In this document: piece after piece, positions 21,969-30,620 of the stretch | How the letters are laid out: each line of letters starts with the position of its first letter | Numbering within the stretch: position 1 is the stretch's first letter | Source: Sedimentibacter sp. SX930 | Lineage (GTDB): Bacteria > Bacillota > Bacilli > Lactobacillales > Aerococcaceae | DNA length: 64,000 nt | Assembly (NCBI GenBank): GCA_002155105.1 | Contig: MUZD01000001.1 | Location: 372,001-436,000 of the forward strand | Direction of reading: 5' to 3' | Made by a program: the position numbers and the translations under genes | Notes under the pieces: generated by a model | Databases searched by the model: none | Seen by the model: only the letters and a program-made list of their open reading frames with translations | Told to the model about the DNA's origin: nothing

Positions 21969-22589
21969 CTACTTCCCTTCCCATTCAGAATGGAAATCCT
22001 TGAGGAACTGTTCCATCCGCTCATGGCGGGAGAGTGCCTTTTCCTTGCCGGCTTCCGTGTGCATGCCGTCCTTCAGCAGGAGCAGTTTTTCGTGGAAATG
22101 GCCGATTGTATCGCTGTCCGGATCATCGCTGTGCTCGGGATCATAAAGCGGCCGGTCTTTGTGCCCACCATACGCAAATGCGCGCGCGATACCGATTGCG
22201 CCGATGGCATCCAAGCGGTCGGCATCCTGCACAATCCGGCCTTCGATCGTTTCCAGCACGTGCTTATTTTTCCCTTGCTTGAAGGAAAGGTTGTTCACGA
22301 TGTAGATGACCTGCTCGATGACGGAGTCGCTCAGCTCGAAAGGTGTGAGGATGTCGGTGATGATAGCTTCGCGGTCGGAATCGGTATAGCCGAATTTATG
22401 GTCGGCGACATCATGCAAAAGGGCCGCCAAGCCGATGATGAGGCGATCACCTTTGCCTTCCGATTCGGCGATGTCCATGGATGTGTTGTAGACCCGCAAA
22501 GTATGCCACCAATCATGCCCCGTTGCTTCGTTCCTCAGCTTGTCCGCGACGATGTGTTTCACATCTTCGATAATGATTTCATTGCGCAT
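21969..22589 (-). CDS. HD-domain phosphohydrolase
   Basis: A 206-residue HD-superfamily hydrolase with metal-binding residues visible in GHDWWHTLRV, AALLHDVADHK (the HD pair) and QDADRLDAIGAIG. This is the YedJ/YpgQ-like architecture, in which the metal centre usually hydrolyses nucleotides or other phosphoesters. ATG 22589 was chosen because AGAGGTG lies 7 bases upstream; a longer frame overlaps the neighbouring gene. It is followed by a bidirectional terminator and lies 19 bases downstream of the YaiI/YqxD gene, so the two may be co-transcribed. Confidence 0.85.
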   Translation of the reverse strand: MRNEIIIEDVKHIVADKLRNEATGHDWWHTLRVYNTSMDIAESEGKGDRLIIGLAALLHDVADHKFGYTDSDREAIITDILTPFELSDSVIEQVIYIVNNLSFKQGKNKHVLETIEGRIVQDADRLDAIGAIGIARAFAYGGHKDRPLYDPEHSDDPDSDTIGHFHEKLLLLKDGMHTEAGKEKALSRHERMEQFLKDFHSEWEGK

Positions 22590-22608
22590 CTTGAAGCACC
22601 TCTTTCTG

Positions 22609-23052
22609 TTAGGTTTCTTGCAGTTTTGAAGTGAGCAGTTTCCGGAATTTGTGCCGATCCGCATCCGTGAATGGTTTCGGGCCTTTTGTGCGTTTGCCGC
22701 TTTTGCGGACCATGGCGTTCATGTAGCGGTCTTCAAGCAGCCGTTCCATATTGCTGTTGTCATATGCGAAACCCTTGTGATGAAGAACGGTGAGTCCCTT
22801 CGGCAAAGCGAGTGAGGCCAAACCGTAATCCTGTGTGACCAGCAGATCGCCTCTTTTTGCTAGCTGGATGATCTTGAAATCGGCCGCATCCGCTCCGGAA
22901 TCGACGTAGACCGTCTTCACTCCGGGCGGTTGGGGCGCATTGGAAAAGTGGGCAAAGCTGGTGACGATTGTGACCGGTATGTCGCGTTTGATGGCTTCTT
23001 CGATGATGATGTCTTTTACGGGGCAAGCATCCCCGTCGATCAGTATATTCAT
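22609..23052 (-). CDS. YaiI/YqxD (DUF188) family protein
   Basis: A 147-residue PIN-like DUF188 protein. The N-terminus [12 protein letters not shown] and the segments [14 protein letters not shown] and [15 protein letters not shown] are hallmarks of the family, whose conserved acidic residues suggest a nuclease-like metal site; function is not established. ATG 23052 follows GAGGCG. Its 3' end has the family's basic [16 protein letters not shown] motif. Confidence 0.9.
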   Translation of the reverse strand: MNILIDGDACPVKDIIIEEAIKRDIPVTIVTSFAHFSNAPQPPGVKTVYVDSGADAADFKIIQLAKRGDLLVTQDYGLASLALPKGLTVLHHKGFAYDNSNMERLLEDRYMNAMVRKSGKRTKGPKPFTDADRHKFRKLLTSKLQET

Positions 23053-23159
23053 ATGGCGCCTCGATTCTGTTTCTTTCTGATTCCATTTTACCAAAAAACG
23101 GCGCGGATTTCTTGATGATGTGTGTGCCAGAGCGAAGAAATGAAAGGAATGTTACCGGG

Positions 23160-23288
23160 AACTCCGGCCAAGAGCGTTCCGCCGGTGTTGAGAGTGGAAT
23201 ATAGCCGCCACCTCCGACCAAAACCGGTTGATCGGAGGAGAGCAAATATTCGCATACTCAGCTCCGGCGAAGACTATTCTCGCCGGAG
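23160..23288. repeat. Intergenic palindrome array, family B (three units, 50-bp period)
   Basis: CTCCG arms begin at 23162, 23212 and 23262. Hairpins: AACTCCGGC with GCCGGTGTT, CCTCCGACCAA with TTGATCGGAGG (23211-23238), and CTCCGGCGA with TCGCCGGAG (23262-23288). They fill most of the gap between the YaiI/YqxD gene and thrC and have no T-run. Confidence 0.85.
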
Positions 23289-23315
23289 GACAGAACGAAA
23301 TACAATCCAACGCGC

Positions 23316-23355
23316 AAAAAAGCCGACAGCCCGGAAACATTCCGGACCGCCGGCT
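23316..23355 (-). terminator. Terminator of thrC
   Basis: On the minus strand AGCCGGCGGTCCGGA and TTCCGGGCTGTCGGCT form a stem with an internal loop, followed by six T residues. Confidence 0.85.
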
Positions 23356-23376
23356 AGGCAGTTAAACATTTATCAA

Positions 23377-24864
23377 TCAGTTCAAGCCCAGGATGGACTC
23401 GACGCTCTTCTGCATGTCGTCGGAAGCGACAACAGTGTTGTGGCGAACTTCCGCATGCAACAATTCTTCGATTGCAGCTGGGAAAGCAACGCCGCTCAAT
23501 TCTCTCAGGCGGTCCAACATTTCTTCCATGGAATCATCCGAAAACTCAGGGTCGATGGCATTCAGGACAGCTTGCGGGAATTTATACGGGCTGGCAGTCG
23601 ACGCGATGATGATCGGTGTGTGATCATCGGTTTCGGCTACATAAGTGTTTGCGACATGCGCCGCCACAGCTGTGTGCGGGTCGATGACATAGCCTTCAGC
23701 ATGATAAAGCGCAGCAATCTGAGCACTGACTTCCTCTTCAGTCGCGTAGTCCGCGTAGAAGTCCTTCGCTTTTTCCTGCATCGCTTCCGTCACTTCGTAG
23801 CGGCCGATTTCCTTCAATTGGTCCATGAAAGTTTGGACAGCCGCCGTGCTTTCATCGGCCATCAGATACAGCAGGCGTTCCAGATTGCTGGAAACCAGGA
23901 TATCCATCGATGGGGATGTCGTCAAAATGAAGTCGCGGTTGCGGTCGTAAGCACCGGTAGCGAAGAAATCGACCAGGACCTTGTTTTCGTTTGAAGCGAT
24001 AATCAGTTTTTGGATAGGCAAGCCCATTTGTTTCGCGAAGTAGGCAGCCAGGATGTTACCGAAGTTGCCGGTAGGGACAACAACGTTCATAGGTTCGCCG
24101 GCAGCGATGGCGCCTTGTTTCACCATTTGGCCGTAAGCATAGACGTAATAGACCACCTGCGGGATCAGGCGTCCGATATTGATTGAATTGGCTGAGGAGA
24201 ATTGGAATCCTGCTGCGTCCAACCGTGCTGCCAAGTCTGCGTTTCCGAACATGTTTTTGACGTTCGTCTGTGCGTCATCGAAGTTTCCGTCGATGGCCAC
24301 GACAGAGGTGTTGTCGCCTTTTTGAGTCACCATCTGTTTTTCCTGGATGGCGCTGACGCCGTTCTTAGGATAGAACACGATGATGCGTGTGTTCGGCACA
24401 TCAGCGAATCCGTCAAGCGCCGCTTTTCCGGTGTCGCCGGAAGTCGCCGTCAGAATCACGATTTCTTTCGTGCTGCCGTTCTTTTTGGCGGAAGTCGTCA
24501 TCAAGTAAGGCAGGATCGAAAGGGCCATGTCCTTGAAGGCGATAGTCGGTCCGTGGAACAATTCCAGATAGTGGTTTCCGCCGGCTTTCACCAACGGAAC
24601 GATGCTGGAGTCGTCAAATTTGTCATCGTAGGCTGCGTTGACGCAATGTTTCAATTCCTCCTCAGTGAAGTCGTCGAAAAATTTCTTCATCACTTCGTAA
24701 GCTAATTCTTGATAAGTCATGTCGGCCAGGCGATCCAATGCGATATCCAAAGCCGGAATGTGATCGGGTACGTACAATCCGCCGTCTGGCGCTATCCCTT
24801 GTAATATTGCTTGTGAAGCCGTCAGTGTTTTTTCTGCATTTCGTGTGCTGTGATAGGTCGTCAC
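23377..24864 (-). CDS. thrC: Threonine synthase
   Basis: A 495-residue PLP-dependent enzyme converting O-phosphohomoserine to threonine. It opens with the family pattern YHSTRN and GIAPDGGLYVP; the PLP lysine is in GPTIAFKDMALS, followed by ILTATSGDTGKAAL and VVPTGNFGNILAA for phosphate and cofactor binding. The length fits the long-form (yeast/E. coli-type) threonine synthases. The start is GTG 24864 with AGAGGAG in front. It is monocistronic here, without hom or thrB, and has its own terminator. Confidence 0.96.
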   Translation of the reverse strand: MTTYHSTRNAEKTLTASQAILQGIAPDGGLYVPDHIPALDIALDRLADMTYQELAYEVMKKFFDDFTEEELKHCVNAAYDDKFDDSSIVPLVKAGGNHYLELFHGPTIAFKDMALSILPYLMTTSAKKNGSTKEIVILTATSGDTGKAALDGFADVPNTRIIVFYPKNGVSAIQEKQMVTQKGDNTSVVAIDGNFDDAQTNVKNMFGNADLAARLDAAGFQFSSANSINIGRLIPQVVYYVYAYGQMVKQGAIAAGEPMNVVVPTGNFGNILAAYFAKQMGLPIQKLIIASNENKVLVDFFATGAYDRNRDFILTTSPSMDILVSSNLERLLYLMADESTAAVQTFMDQLKEIGRYEVTEAMQEKAKDFYADYATEEEVSAQIAALYHAEGYVIDPHTAVAAHVANTYVAETDDHTPIIIASTASPYKFPQAVLNAIDPEFSDDSMEEMLDRLRELSGVAFPAAIEELLHAEVRHNTVVASDDMQKSVESILGLN

Positions 24865-24990
24865 GGATTCAGTCTCCTCTGCATTATTCTCATTTTTAAA
24901 TTAAAAATTTCTCATAAAGAGTATGCCACATTTTCGTTGAAAACTCAATAACATATCGAAATGCGCGCTGTTCTTATCAGTATTTTTATG

Positions 24991-25025
24991 AAAAAAACTC
25001 CCCGGTCAAGCAAATGACAGGGGAA
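24991..25025 (-). terminator. Terminator after the thiolase gene
   Basis: On the minus strand TCCCCTGTCA pairs with TTGACCGGGGA across a short loop and is followed by GTTTTTTT. Confidence 0.85.
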
Positions 25026-25050
25026 TGAACGTATACGATAAAAGATGCGG

Positions 25051-26232
25051 TTAGGGACGCTCGACAATCATAGCGATGCCCATTCCACCACCGATGCAAA
25101 GGGAGGCAAGACCGAGCTTCGTATCTGTCCGTTCCAACGCATACAGCAGGGTCACCAAAATCCGTGATCCGGATGCGCCGATGGGATGCCCCAAGGCGAT
25201 AGCGCCGCCGCTGATGTTGATTTTTTCCTCATTTAAACCCAAATCCCTGATTACGGCGATGCTCTGGGAGGCGAACGCTTCATTCAATTCGAAAAGGTCG
25301 ATGTCTTCCGCACGCAACCCGGTCTTTTCCAATACTTGCTTGATGGCATAGTAAGGTGCGTAGCCCATGATGGCAGGATCTATCCCGGTTTCGGCATAGC
25401 CTTTGATTGTGGCCAGGTAAGGAATGCCTTTAGCTTCGGCCTCCGACTTCGGCATCAGAACCAAGGCGGCCGCGCCGTCGTTGATCCCGGATGCGTTCCC
25501 AGCAGTCACCGTGCCGTTCTTTTGGAAAGCAGGCCTTAGTTTGCCCAAGCTCTCCAGGGTGGCATCTTTGCGGATATATTCATCATCGGCCACAACCGTC
25601 TGCTGGTTCTTGCGATCCGTGAGGATGACAGGTGCGATTTCTTGCTTAAAGTAGCCCGCTTCTTGCGCGGTTGCAGCCTTCTGTTGGGAGCGTAACGCGA
25701 ACGCATCCTGCTCTTCGCGGCTCACTTGGAATCTTTCCGCCACTGTTTCGGCTGTGACGCCCATATGCTGCTGATCGAAAGCATCCATCAGGCCGTCATG
25801 CACGAGGCTATCGATGGCGCTGATGTTGCCGAGTTTGCTTCCCCAGCGTTGGTTCGGCAAGAGATAGGGAGCTTGCGACATGCTTTCGGTGCCTCCAACG
25901 ACTACCGTTCTGGCATCGCCCAGACGGATGGCTTGGCTTGCCAGGATGATTGCCTTCAAACCGGAGCCGCAAACTTCATTGATTGTCATGGCGGTTTTTT
26001 CATAGGGGATACCGGCAGCGACTGCGATTTGCCGCGCAGTGTTCTGGCCGATGCCTGCCTGCAGGACGTTTCCGAAAATGACGGAATCGACTTCCTCTGG
26101 GGGCAGACCAGCGCGATTCAATGCCGCTTCAGTGGCAGTTTTTCCCATGTCCACTGCGGTACAATTTTTGAGGCTGCCGCCGAATGACCCGATGGGGGTT
26201 CTGGCAGCACTGACAATTACGACTTCTTCCAT
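25051..26232 (-). CDS. Acetyl-CoA C-acetyltransferase (thiolase)
   Basis: A 393-residue biosynthetic-type thiolase that condenses two acetyl-CoA to acetoacetyl-CoA, the first mevalonate step. Active-site residues are C88 in NEVCGSGLKA, His in ALGHPIGASGSR, and the second cysteine in SLCIGGGMG. It is divergent from HMG-CoA synthase and near HMG-CoA reductase. In enterococci the thiolase is fused to the reductase (MvaE); here the activities are on separate genes. AAAAGGAGA precedes ATG 26232. A role in other acyl-CoA metabolism is possible but less likely. Confidence 0.94.
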   Translation of the reverse strand: MEEVVIVSAARTPIGSFGGSLKNCTAVDMGKTATEAALNRAGLPPEEVDSVIFGNVLQAGIGQNTARQIAVAAGIPYEKTAMTINEVCGSGLKAIILASQAIRLGDARTVVVGGTESMSQAPYLLPNQRWGSKLGNISAIDSLVHDGLMDAFDQQHMGVTAETVAERFQVSREEQDAFALRSQQKAATAQEAGYFKQEIAPVILTDRKNQQTVVADDEYIRKDATLESLGKLRPAFQKNGTVTAGNASGINDGAAALVLMPKSEAEAKGIPYLATIKGYAETGIDPAIMGYAPYYAIKQVLEKTGLRAEDIDLFELNEAFASQSIAVIRDLGLNEEKINISGGAIALGHPIGASGSRILVTLLYALERTDTKLGLASLCIGGGMGIAMIVERP

Positions 26233-26489
26233 TTAAGGTCTCCTTTTCATGTTTAATTGTGTAGGTATGTTCTTCCAGACTGTGTATTAACTATTTTACG
26301 ATATTCAGTGCACTTTATCATATAAGAATTAGTAAAGAATTACAATTGGAACGCAATTTTCGAATAACAGATTTCTAAGATATCCTTAATTTGGACGGCC
26401 TAAGGTTGTTTTTTTGAGCGGTCTGGTCTATCATTTGGGAGGAGAGGCATCAAATATGATATATATATGAACAGTAAGGGGTAGTTGTC

Positions 26490-27662
26490 GTGAGGATTGG
26501 GATAGATAAGATTGGCTTTTATGCGCCGCACTTCTTTGTGGATATGGAAAAATTGGCGGAGGCCAGGGGAGTGGATCCGGCCAAGTACACGATCGGCATC
26601 GGGCAAGAAAAAATGGCTGTTGCGCCAATAACGCAGGATGCCGTTACGCTAGCCGCGAATGCCGCTTTACGCATCATCGATGAGGAAGATTTGGCGAAAA
26701 TCGACCTGGTCATTTTCGGAACGGAATCCGGCATCGACAATTCGAAATCAGGTGCCGTCTATGTACACGACCTGCTTGGGATCCAGGAACATGCCCGTTG
26801 CATCGAATTGAAACAGGCTTGCTACGGAGCGACTGCAGGCATCCAATTGGCGAAAGGCCATGTCGCTTTGAATCCGGAAAGCCGGGTATTGGTGCTCGGT
26901 TCAGACATTTCCCGCTATGGAATCGGCACGGCCGGTGAAGTCACGCAAGGTGCCGGTGCGGTGGCCATGATCATCAGCGCAGAACCGCGCATCCTTGCGC
27001 TGGAAAATCAAAGCAGCTATCTGACCGCCGATGTGATGGATTTTTGGAGACCCATCTACTCGGAAACGGCTTTTGTCGACGGCAAATATTCTAATGAGCA
27101 GTACATCGCGTTCTTCCTGAACACTTGGGAAGAATTCAAAGCAAAATACGGCGCCACCTTGTCTGATTTCGAAGCGATCTGTTTCCATCTTCCATACACG
27201 AAGATGGGGATGAAAGCTCTGCGCGAAGTGCTGGATGAAGGTTCCGAAGCCGACCGCGAACGTCTGTTGGCGCATTACCAAACCAGTACAATCTACAACA
27301 AAATCGTCGGCAATATCTATACGGGTTCCCTGTATCTGAGCCTGCTGTCCTTGCTGGAGCTTTCCCACGACCTGAAGGCTGGCGACAAAATCGGTCTATT
27401 CAGTTACGGATCCGGAGCGGTCGGCGAGTTCTTCGCAGGCACACTGCAGGATGGATTCAAAGAAGCTTTGGCCGCTGCTGAGCACGGTAAATTGTTCGCT
27501 GGTCGTAAAGAAGTGACAGTCAAAGAATATGAAGAGATTTTTTCCCACGTTCTGCCTGTCGATGGTTCAAGCATTGAATTGGATGTGGAATCAGATCCAG
27601 CAACTATCTGCATCGAAGGAATGGAAGACAACAAGCGCATCTATCTGAACAAAACCAGATAA
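26490..27662 (+). CDS. mvaS: Hydroxymethylglutaryl-CoA synthase
   Basis: A 390-residue bacterial HMG-CoA synthase. The Glu-Cys-His catalytic set is visible: E80 in FGTESG, C111 in KQACYGATA, and His in CFHLPYTKMG. It condenses acetyl-CoA with acetoacetyl-CoA. Translation starts at GTG 26490 behind AAGGGG. It is divergent from the thiolase with 257 bases between starts and convergent with HMG-CoA reductase, which is unusual compared with operonic mva genes. Confidence 0.96.
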   Translation: MRIGIDKIGFYAPHFFVDMEKLAEARGVDPAKYTIGIGQEKMAVAPITQDAVTLAANAALRIIDEEDLAKIDLVIFGTESGIDNSKSGAVYVHDLLGIQEHARCIELKQACYGATAGIQLAKGHVALNPESRVLVLGSDISRYGIGTAGEVTQGAGAVAMIISAEPRILALENQSSYLTADVMDFWRPIYSETAFVDGKYSNEQYIAFFLNTWEEFKAKYGATLSDFEAICFHLPYTKMGMKALREVLDEGSEADRERLLAHYQTSTIYNKIVGNIYTGSLYLSLLSLLELSHDLKAGDKIGLFSYGSGAVGEFFAGTLQDGFKEALAAAEHGKLFAGRKEVTVKEYEEIFSHVLPVDGSSIELDVESDPATICIEGMEDNKRIYLNKTR

Positions 27663-27676
27663 TGAATGCGATGAAA

Positions 27677-27727
27677 AAACAGCACGCTGTCAGCCAGATT
27701 ACTGGTGATGGCGTGCTGTTTTATTTT
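27677..27727 (+). terminator. Terminator after mvaS
   Basis: AACAGCACGC pairs with GCGTGCTGTT, extended by an inner stem, followed by a T-rich tail. Confidence 0.88.
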
Positions 27728-27756
27728 ATTCATTTCGACGGTTCCGTGGGCCGGCT

Positions 27757-27885
27757 CCTCCGGCCAAGCCGGCCTTGGCCGGAGGAAAAAATAAAATTGG
27801 TAGCCGAACTCCGGCGAGGCCGCCGTGACCGGAGTAGAATAGAAATCCCACACCTCTACTCCGGCGAGGCGAGCCTCACCGGAGG
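27757..27885. repeat. Intergenic palindrome array, family B (three units, 50-51 bp period)
   Basis: CTCCGG arms start at 27758, 27809 and 27859. The units are CTCCGGCCAAG with CTTGGCCGGAG, ACTCCGGCGAGG with a diverged CGTGACCGGAGT, and CTCCGGCGAGGC with GCCTCACCGGAG. They fill the gap between convergent mvaS and mvaA. Confidence 0.88.
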
Positions 27886-27944
27886 AAAAACTGGAATCCA
27901 GCCAGGCAGTTCGCTCTGAAAACATCCGCCGACCTTGTTATGAC

Positions 27945-29249
27945 TCAATCGACTGCATCCGCACCGCGGATTTGGCTCAAAAGTTCCTGCGCCGTCGCCA
28001 GATTCATATTTTTTTCGCCCTTAAGCATTTCCGACAGCTGTTCGATTTCGTTCCCGACCGCTCCCGCGCTGATCGCCAGTGACCGCGAATGCAGGCCCAT
28101 ATGTCCCTTTTGGATACCTTCCGTCACCAGCGCTTTGATGGCGGAGAAGTTTTGCGCCAGCCCAACCGAGGCGATGATGGACTCCAGTTCGGATGCCGAA
28201 CGGTAGCCGAGGATTTCCTTCGTCATTTTCGCGGCAGGATGGAAGTTGATTGACCCGCCCACAGCTCCGATCGGCAATGGCAAAGTTAGACTTCCGAGCA
28301 GATCTCCGTTTTCCGCTTTTTTCCAGGTTGTCAGCGAACGGTACTGTCCGCTGCGGGAGGCATAGGCATGCGCTCCGGCGGAAATGGCGCGCCAATCGTT
28401 TCCGGATGCCAGCACGATGGCATCGATGCCGTTCATGATGCCTTTGTTGTTGGTAACGGCGCGATAAGGATCGACGTAGGCAAATTGATAGGCTTCGATC
28501 AGCCGATCGCGCACTTCATCACCGGAGAACTCTCCTTTGCCCAGAAGTGGAGACGGTATCCGGCACTCGGCAGTAGCCAAGCAATCTGTCGCGTAATTGG
28601 TCAGGATGCCCATCAAAGCTTCGCCGCCGGTCAAACGCTCCAGGTAAGGGATGACACCTTCCATCATCGTATTGATGATGTTGGCCCCCATCGCTTCGAG
28701 CGTTTCGACATGGAGGTGGACAACAAGAAATGCAGGTATCCCTTCAACATCATCTGCAGGAAGAATCCTGACGCTGACGCGACGGGCTCCTCCGCCACGC
28801 TTCACAATGGAAGGGTGGGCAGCATTGGCCACCTGCAGGATCTGTTCCTGATGGGCGACGATCAGTTTTTCCGCAACAGAGCTGTCGGGGATATTTTTCA
28901 AGGCGACTTGCCCGATCATGACCCGTTTCTGGATCGTCGTACGGAATCCGCCCGCCTTGGCGATAATTTTTGCTCCTGCGCTGGCCGCAGCGATGACGGA
29001 AGGTTCTTCGATGGCCATCGGGACGGCATAGTCTTTTCCGTCTATCAGAAAGTTCAAGGCGACACCGTAGGGCAACTCGTACGTGCTCAATTGGTTCTCG
29101 ATCATGTTGTCGGCGATTTCCTGGGGCAAGCTTAATCCTGAATGAAGCTTGGCTGTCGCTTCTTCATTCAGGATCCCGGCCGAGTGTAAGGCAGTGATCC
29201 TTTCGGCTGGGGTTTTATCGTAAAATTTCTGAAGATATTTGGATTCCAT
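27945..29249 (-). CDS. mvaA: Hydroxymethylglutaryl-CoA reductase, class II
   Basis: A 434-residue class II HMG-CoA reductase producing mevalonate. It begins with the conserved FYDKTPAERITAL; the catalytic glutamate lies in VPMAIEEPSVIAAAS, the lysine in AVTNNKGIMNGIDA, the aspartate-region segment DCLATAECRI follows the flap, and the catalytic histidine is in GHMGLHSRSLA. ATG 29249 is chosen because TAAGGAGCAT lies in front; the longer frame has no ribosome binding site. Mevalonate kinase and later pathway genes are not in this window. Confidence 0.95.
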   Translation of the reverse strand: MESKYLQKFYDKTPAERITALHSAGILNEEATAKLHSGLSLPQEIADNMIENQLSTYELPYGVALNFLIDGKDYAVPMAIEEPSVIAAASAGAKIIAKAGGFRTTIQKRVMIGQVALKNIPDSSVAEKLIVAHQEQILQVANAAHPSIVKRGGGARRVSVRILPADDVEGIPAFLVVHLHVETLEAMGANIINTMMEGVIPYLERLTGGEALMGILTNYATDCLATAECRIPSPLLGKGEFSGDEVRDRLIEAYQFAYVDPYRAVTNNKGIMNGIDAIVLASGNDWRAISAGAHAYASRSGQYRSLTTWKKAENGDLLGSLTLPLPIGAVGGSINFHPAAKMTKEILGYRSASELESIIASVGLAQNFSAIKALVTEGIQKGHMGLHSRSLAISAGAVGNEIEQLSEMLKGEKNMNLATAQELLSQIRGADAVD

Positions 29250-29359
29250 TTTATGCTCCTTAATTATGGCTGAAATATATAACAATTGTTAATGTTAGAA
29301 GTGCATCACAATAGGCATCTCACATATTTACAGTATGCTCTGCGCCCCAAAAGATGTCT

Positions 29360-29475
29360 AGCGGTCCAAGCCTGCCTCTCGGAAATTAGATAAATCTGAC
29401 CCATTGCGCTCTACGATGCTCATTCAGGGGCAGATTTCCTAAATTTCTTTCGAGGCAGAGCGGGCTTGGACCGCT
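29360..29475. repeat. Long imperfect inverted repeat (116 bp)
   Basis: AGCGGTCCAAGC at 29360 is exactly complementary to GCTTGGACCGCT ending at 29475, and matching continues inward with gaps through GCCTC/GAGGC, AAATT/AATTT and AAATCTG/CAGATTT to a 24-base loop near 29412. It lies in the divergent gap between mvaA and the half-size AI-2E gene (29250-29659), which otherwise contains only promoter sequence. No terminal direct repeats or transposase were seen; it could be a small RNA, a double terminator or a MITE-like remnant. Confidence 0.75.
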
Positions 29476-29623
29476 TTTCCCAAGTGTTTTCACGTGTAAT
29501 CAGTGTCTGTTTCCTATATCATTTTATCATAGTACTATCCTGATGGCATCCGCCATCAGTTGCTTTGCGCAGAGGACGAAAGAATCCGACCAATGCCCGA
29601 TGACGGGCAGGCGCACAGGCGTG

Positions 29624-29629
29624 TATACT
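29624..29629 (+). promoter_or_regulatory. Probable promoter -10 for the half-size AI-2E gene
   Basis: TATACT at 29624-29629 with ATGACG 18 bp upstream (29600-29605) lies 31 bases before the TTG start, supporting an independent short gene. Confidence 0.45.
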
Positions 29630-29659
29630 GAATTCATTAAGAGAAAGCGAGGGATCGCA

Positions 29660-30157
29660 TTGGATACGATCAGCTATTATATCAAAGAAATCATCAACGC
29701 AACCGGAAAAGGCTTGAAGGGGTACCTCATATCAGCCGTCAAATTGGCTGCCATCAGCTTTGTCCTGTTGTGCGTCGGCTTTCTGTACTTCGGCATCGAT
29801 TTTTGGTTCCTGAAGGCACTGGGTATCGCGGTTTTCGATCTCATCCCGATTCTGGGGAGCGGGATGGTGATGATTCCTTGGGCGGTGATCCATCTGCTGC
29901 TGGGGAACACAACGTTGGCTTGGCAAATCGGCCTGCTGTACATCATTCTGGTGGTCGTCCGTCAGATCGCGGAGCCGTTCATTACAGGCAAGGAACTCGG
30001 AATCCGACCGCTATACACGTTTCTGGCGACTGTCATCTGTATCCTGTTATTCGGGCCGCTTGGAGCCGTTCTGGGTGCAGTGGTAGCTGTAGTGATCAAA
30101 GCCGTTTTGGAAGTATCGAGTGTCAGCCGCAACAATTATGATAAATATCGTCGCTGA
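29660..30157 (+). CDS. Half-size AI-2E family (DUF20) membrane protein
   Basis: A 165-residue protein, about half the usual length of AI-2E/YtvI-type transporters. It contains the family's diagnostic helix pair, including FDLIPILGSGMVMIPWA and the later QIAEPFITGKELGIRP and FGPLGAVLGAVVAVV segments, and has about four or five membrane spans. TTG 29660 is preferred because GCGAGGGA precedes it and the predicted promoter ends just upstream; an in-frame ATG farther up would lie within or before the promoter. The N-terminal half of the family is missing and not found upstream, so it is either a degenerate copy or a genuine short form. Confidence 0.7.
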   Translation: MDTISYYIKEIINATGKGLKGYLISAVKLAAISFVLLCVGFLYFGIDFWFLKALGIAVFDLIPILGSGMVMIPWAVIHLLLGNTTLAWQIGLLYIILVVVRQIAEPFITGKELGIRPLYTFLATVICILLFGPLGAVLGAVVAVVIKAVLEVSSVSRNNYDKYRR

Positions 30158-30176
30158 AAAGAGACAGCATTTCACA

Positions 30177-30213
30177 AGCACGGGAGAGAGTGTGACTTCT
30201 TCCGTGCTTTTTT
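30177..30213 (+). terminator. Terminator after the half-size AI-2E gene
   Basis: AAGCACGGGAGA pairs with TCTTCCGTGCTT and is followed by a T-run. Confidence 0.88.
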
Positions 30214-30321
30214 CGCACCCTTGCGGACAGGTCCCATCCATTCATTTCCGGTATAAAAAATAAGTAAAAATGCACGAATTGTCTTGACCTGAAGGCGTCT
30301 ATGCCTTAAGCTATGACTTAA

Positions 30322-30336
30322 TGAGAATGGTTCTCA
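30322..30336 (+). promoter_or_regulatory. Fur box upstream of feoA
   Basis: TGAGAATGGTTCTCA is a near-perfect 7-1-7 Fur-type palindrome 48 bases before the feoA start. TTGACC at 30284 is a candidate -35. Iron-replete repression of feoAB is expected. Confidence 0.85.
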
Positions 30337-30383
30337 ATTAGTGTCGGGAAATTACTATTGCTGAAAGAATGGAGGGGACGATT

Positions 30384-30620
30384 TTGACGAATGTAAGGGA
30401 CTTGCCGATCGGTGTATCTGCAATTGTGAACAAAATAACAGGACAAGGCGCTACCCGCAGAAGATTGATGGATATGGGTATCACGAAAGGCACTGCCATT
30501 TATGTCAGGAAAGTCGCTCCATTGGGCGATCCGATCCAAGTGATGGTGCGCGGATATGAATTATCGATACGCAAAAAAGATGCCGAGATGATCGAAGTTA
30601 CGTTCGGGGAGGAAAAATGA
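30384..30620 (+). CDS. feoA: Ferrous iron transport protein A
   Basis: A 78-residue SH3-like FeoA protein (VRDLPIGVSAIVNKITGQ, RRRLMDMGI, PIQVMVRGYELSIRKKDAE). TTG 30384 is selected because GGAGGGG ends 6 bases earlier and the protein then begins at the conserved position; an ATG at 30369 lies upstream of that ribosome binding site. It overlaps feoB by four bases (ATGA), so the two are translationally coupled. FeoA binds or modulates the FeoB transporter. Confidence 0.9.
   Translation: MTNVRDLPIGVSAIVNKITGQGATRRRLMDMGITKGTAIYVRKVAPLGDPIQVMVRGYELSIRKKDAEMIEVTFGEEK

Noticed and set aside
23160-23288. Ordinary transcription terminators for the three family B hairpins
   Set aside because: None is followed by a T-run, and a separate T-rich terminator exists for thrC at 23316-23355.
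29360-29475. Insertion sequence
   Set aside because: No transposase frame and no flanking direct repeats were seen; only the inverted repeat itself is supported.
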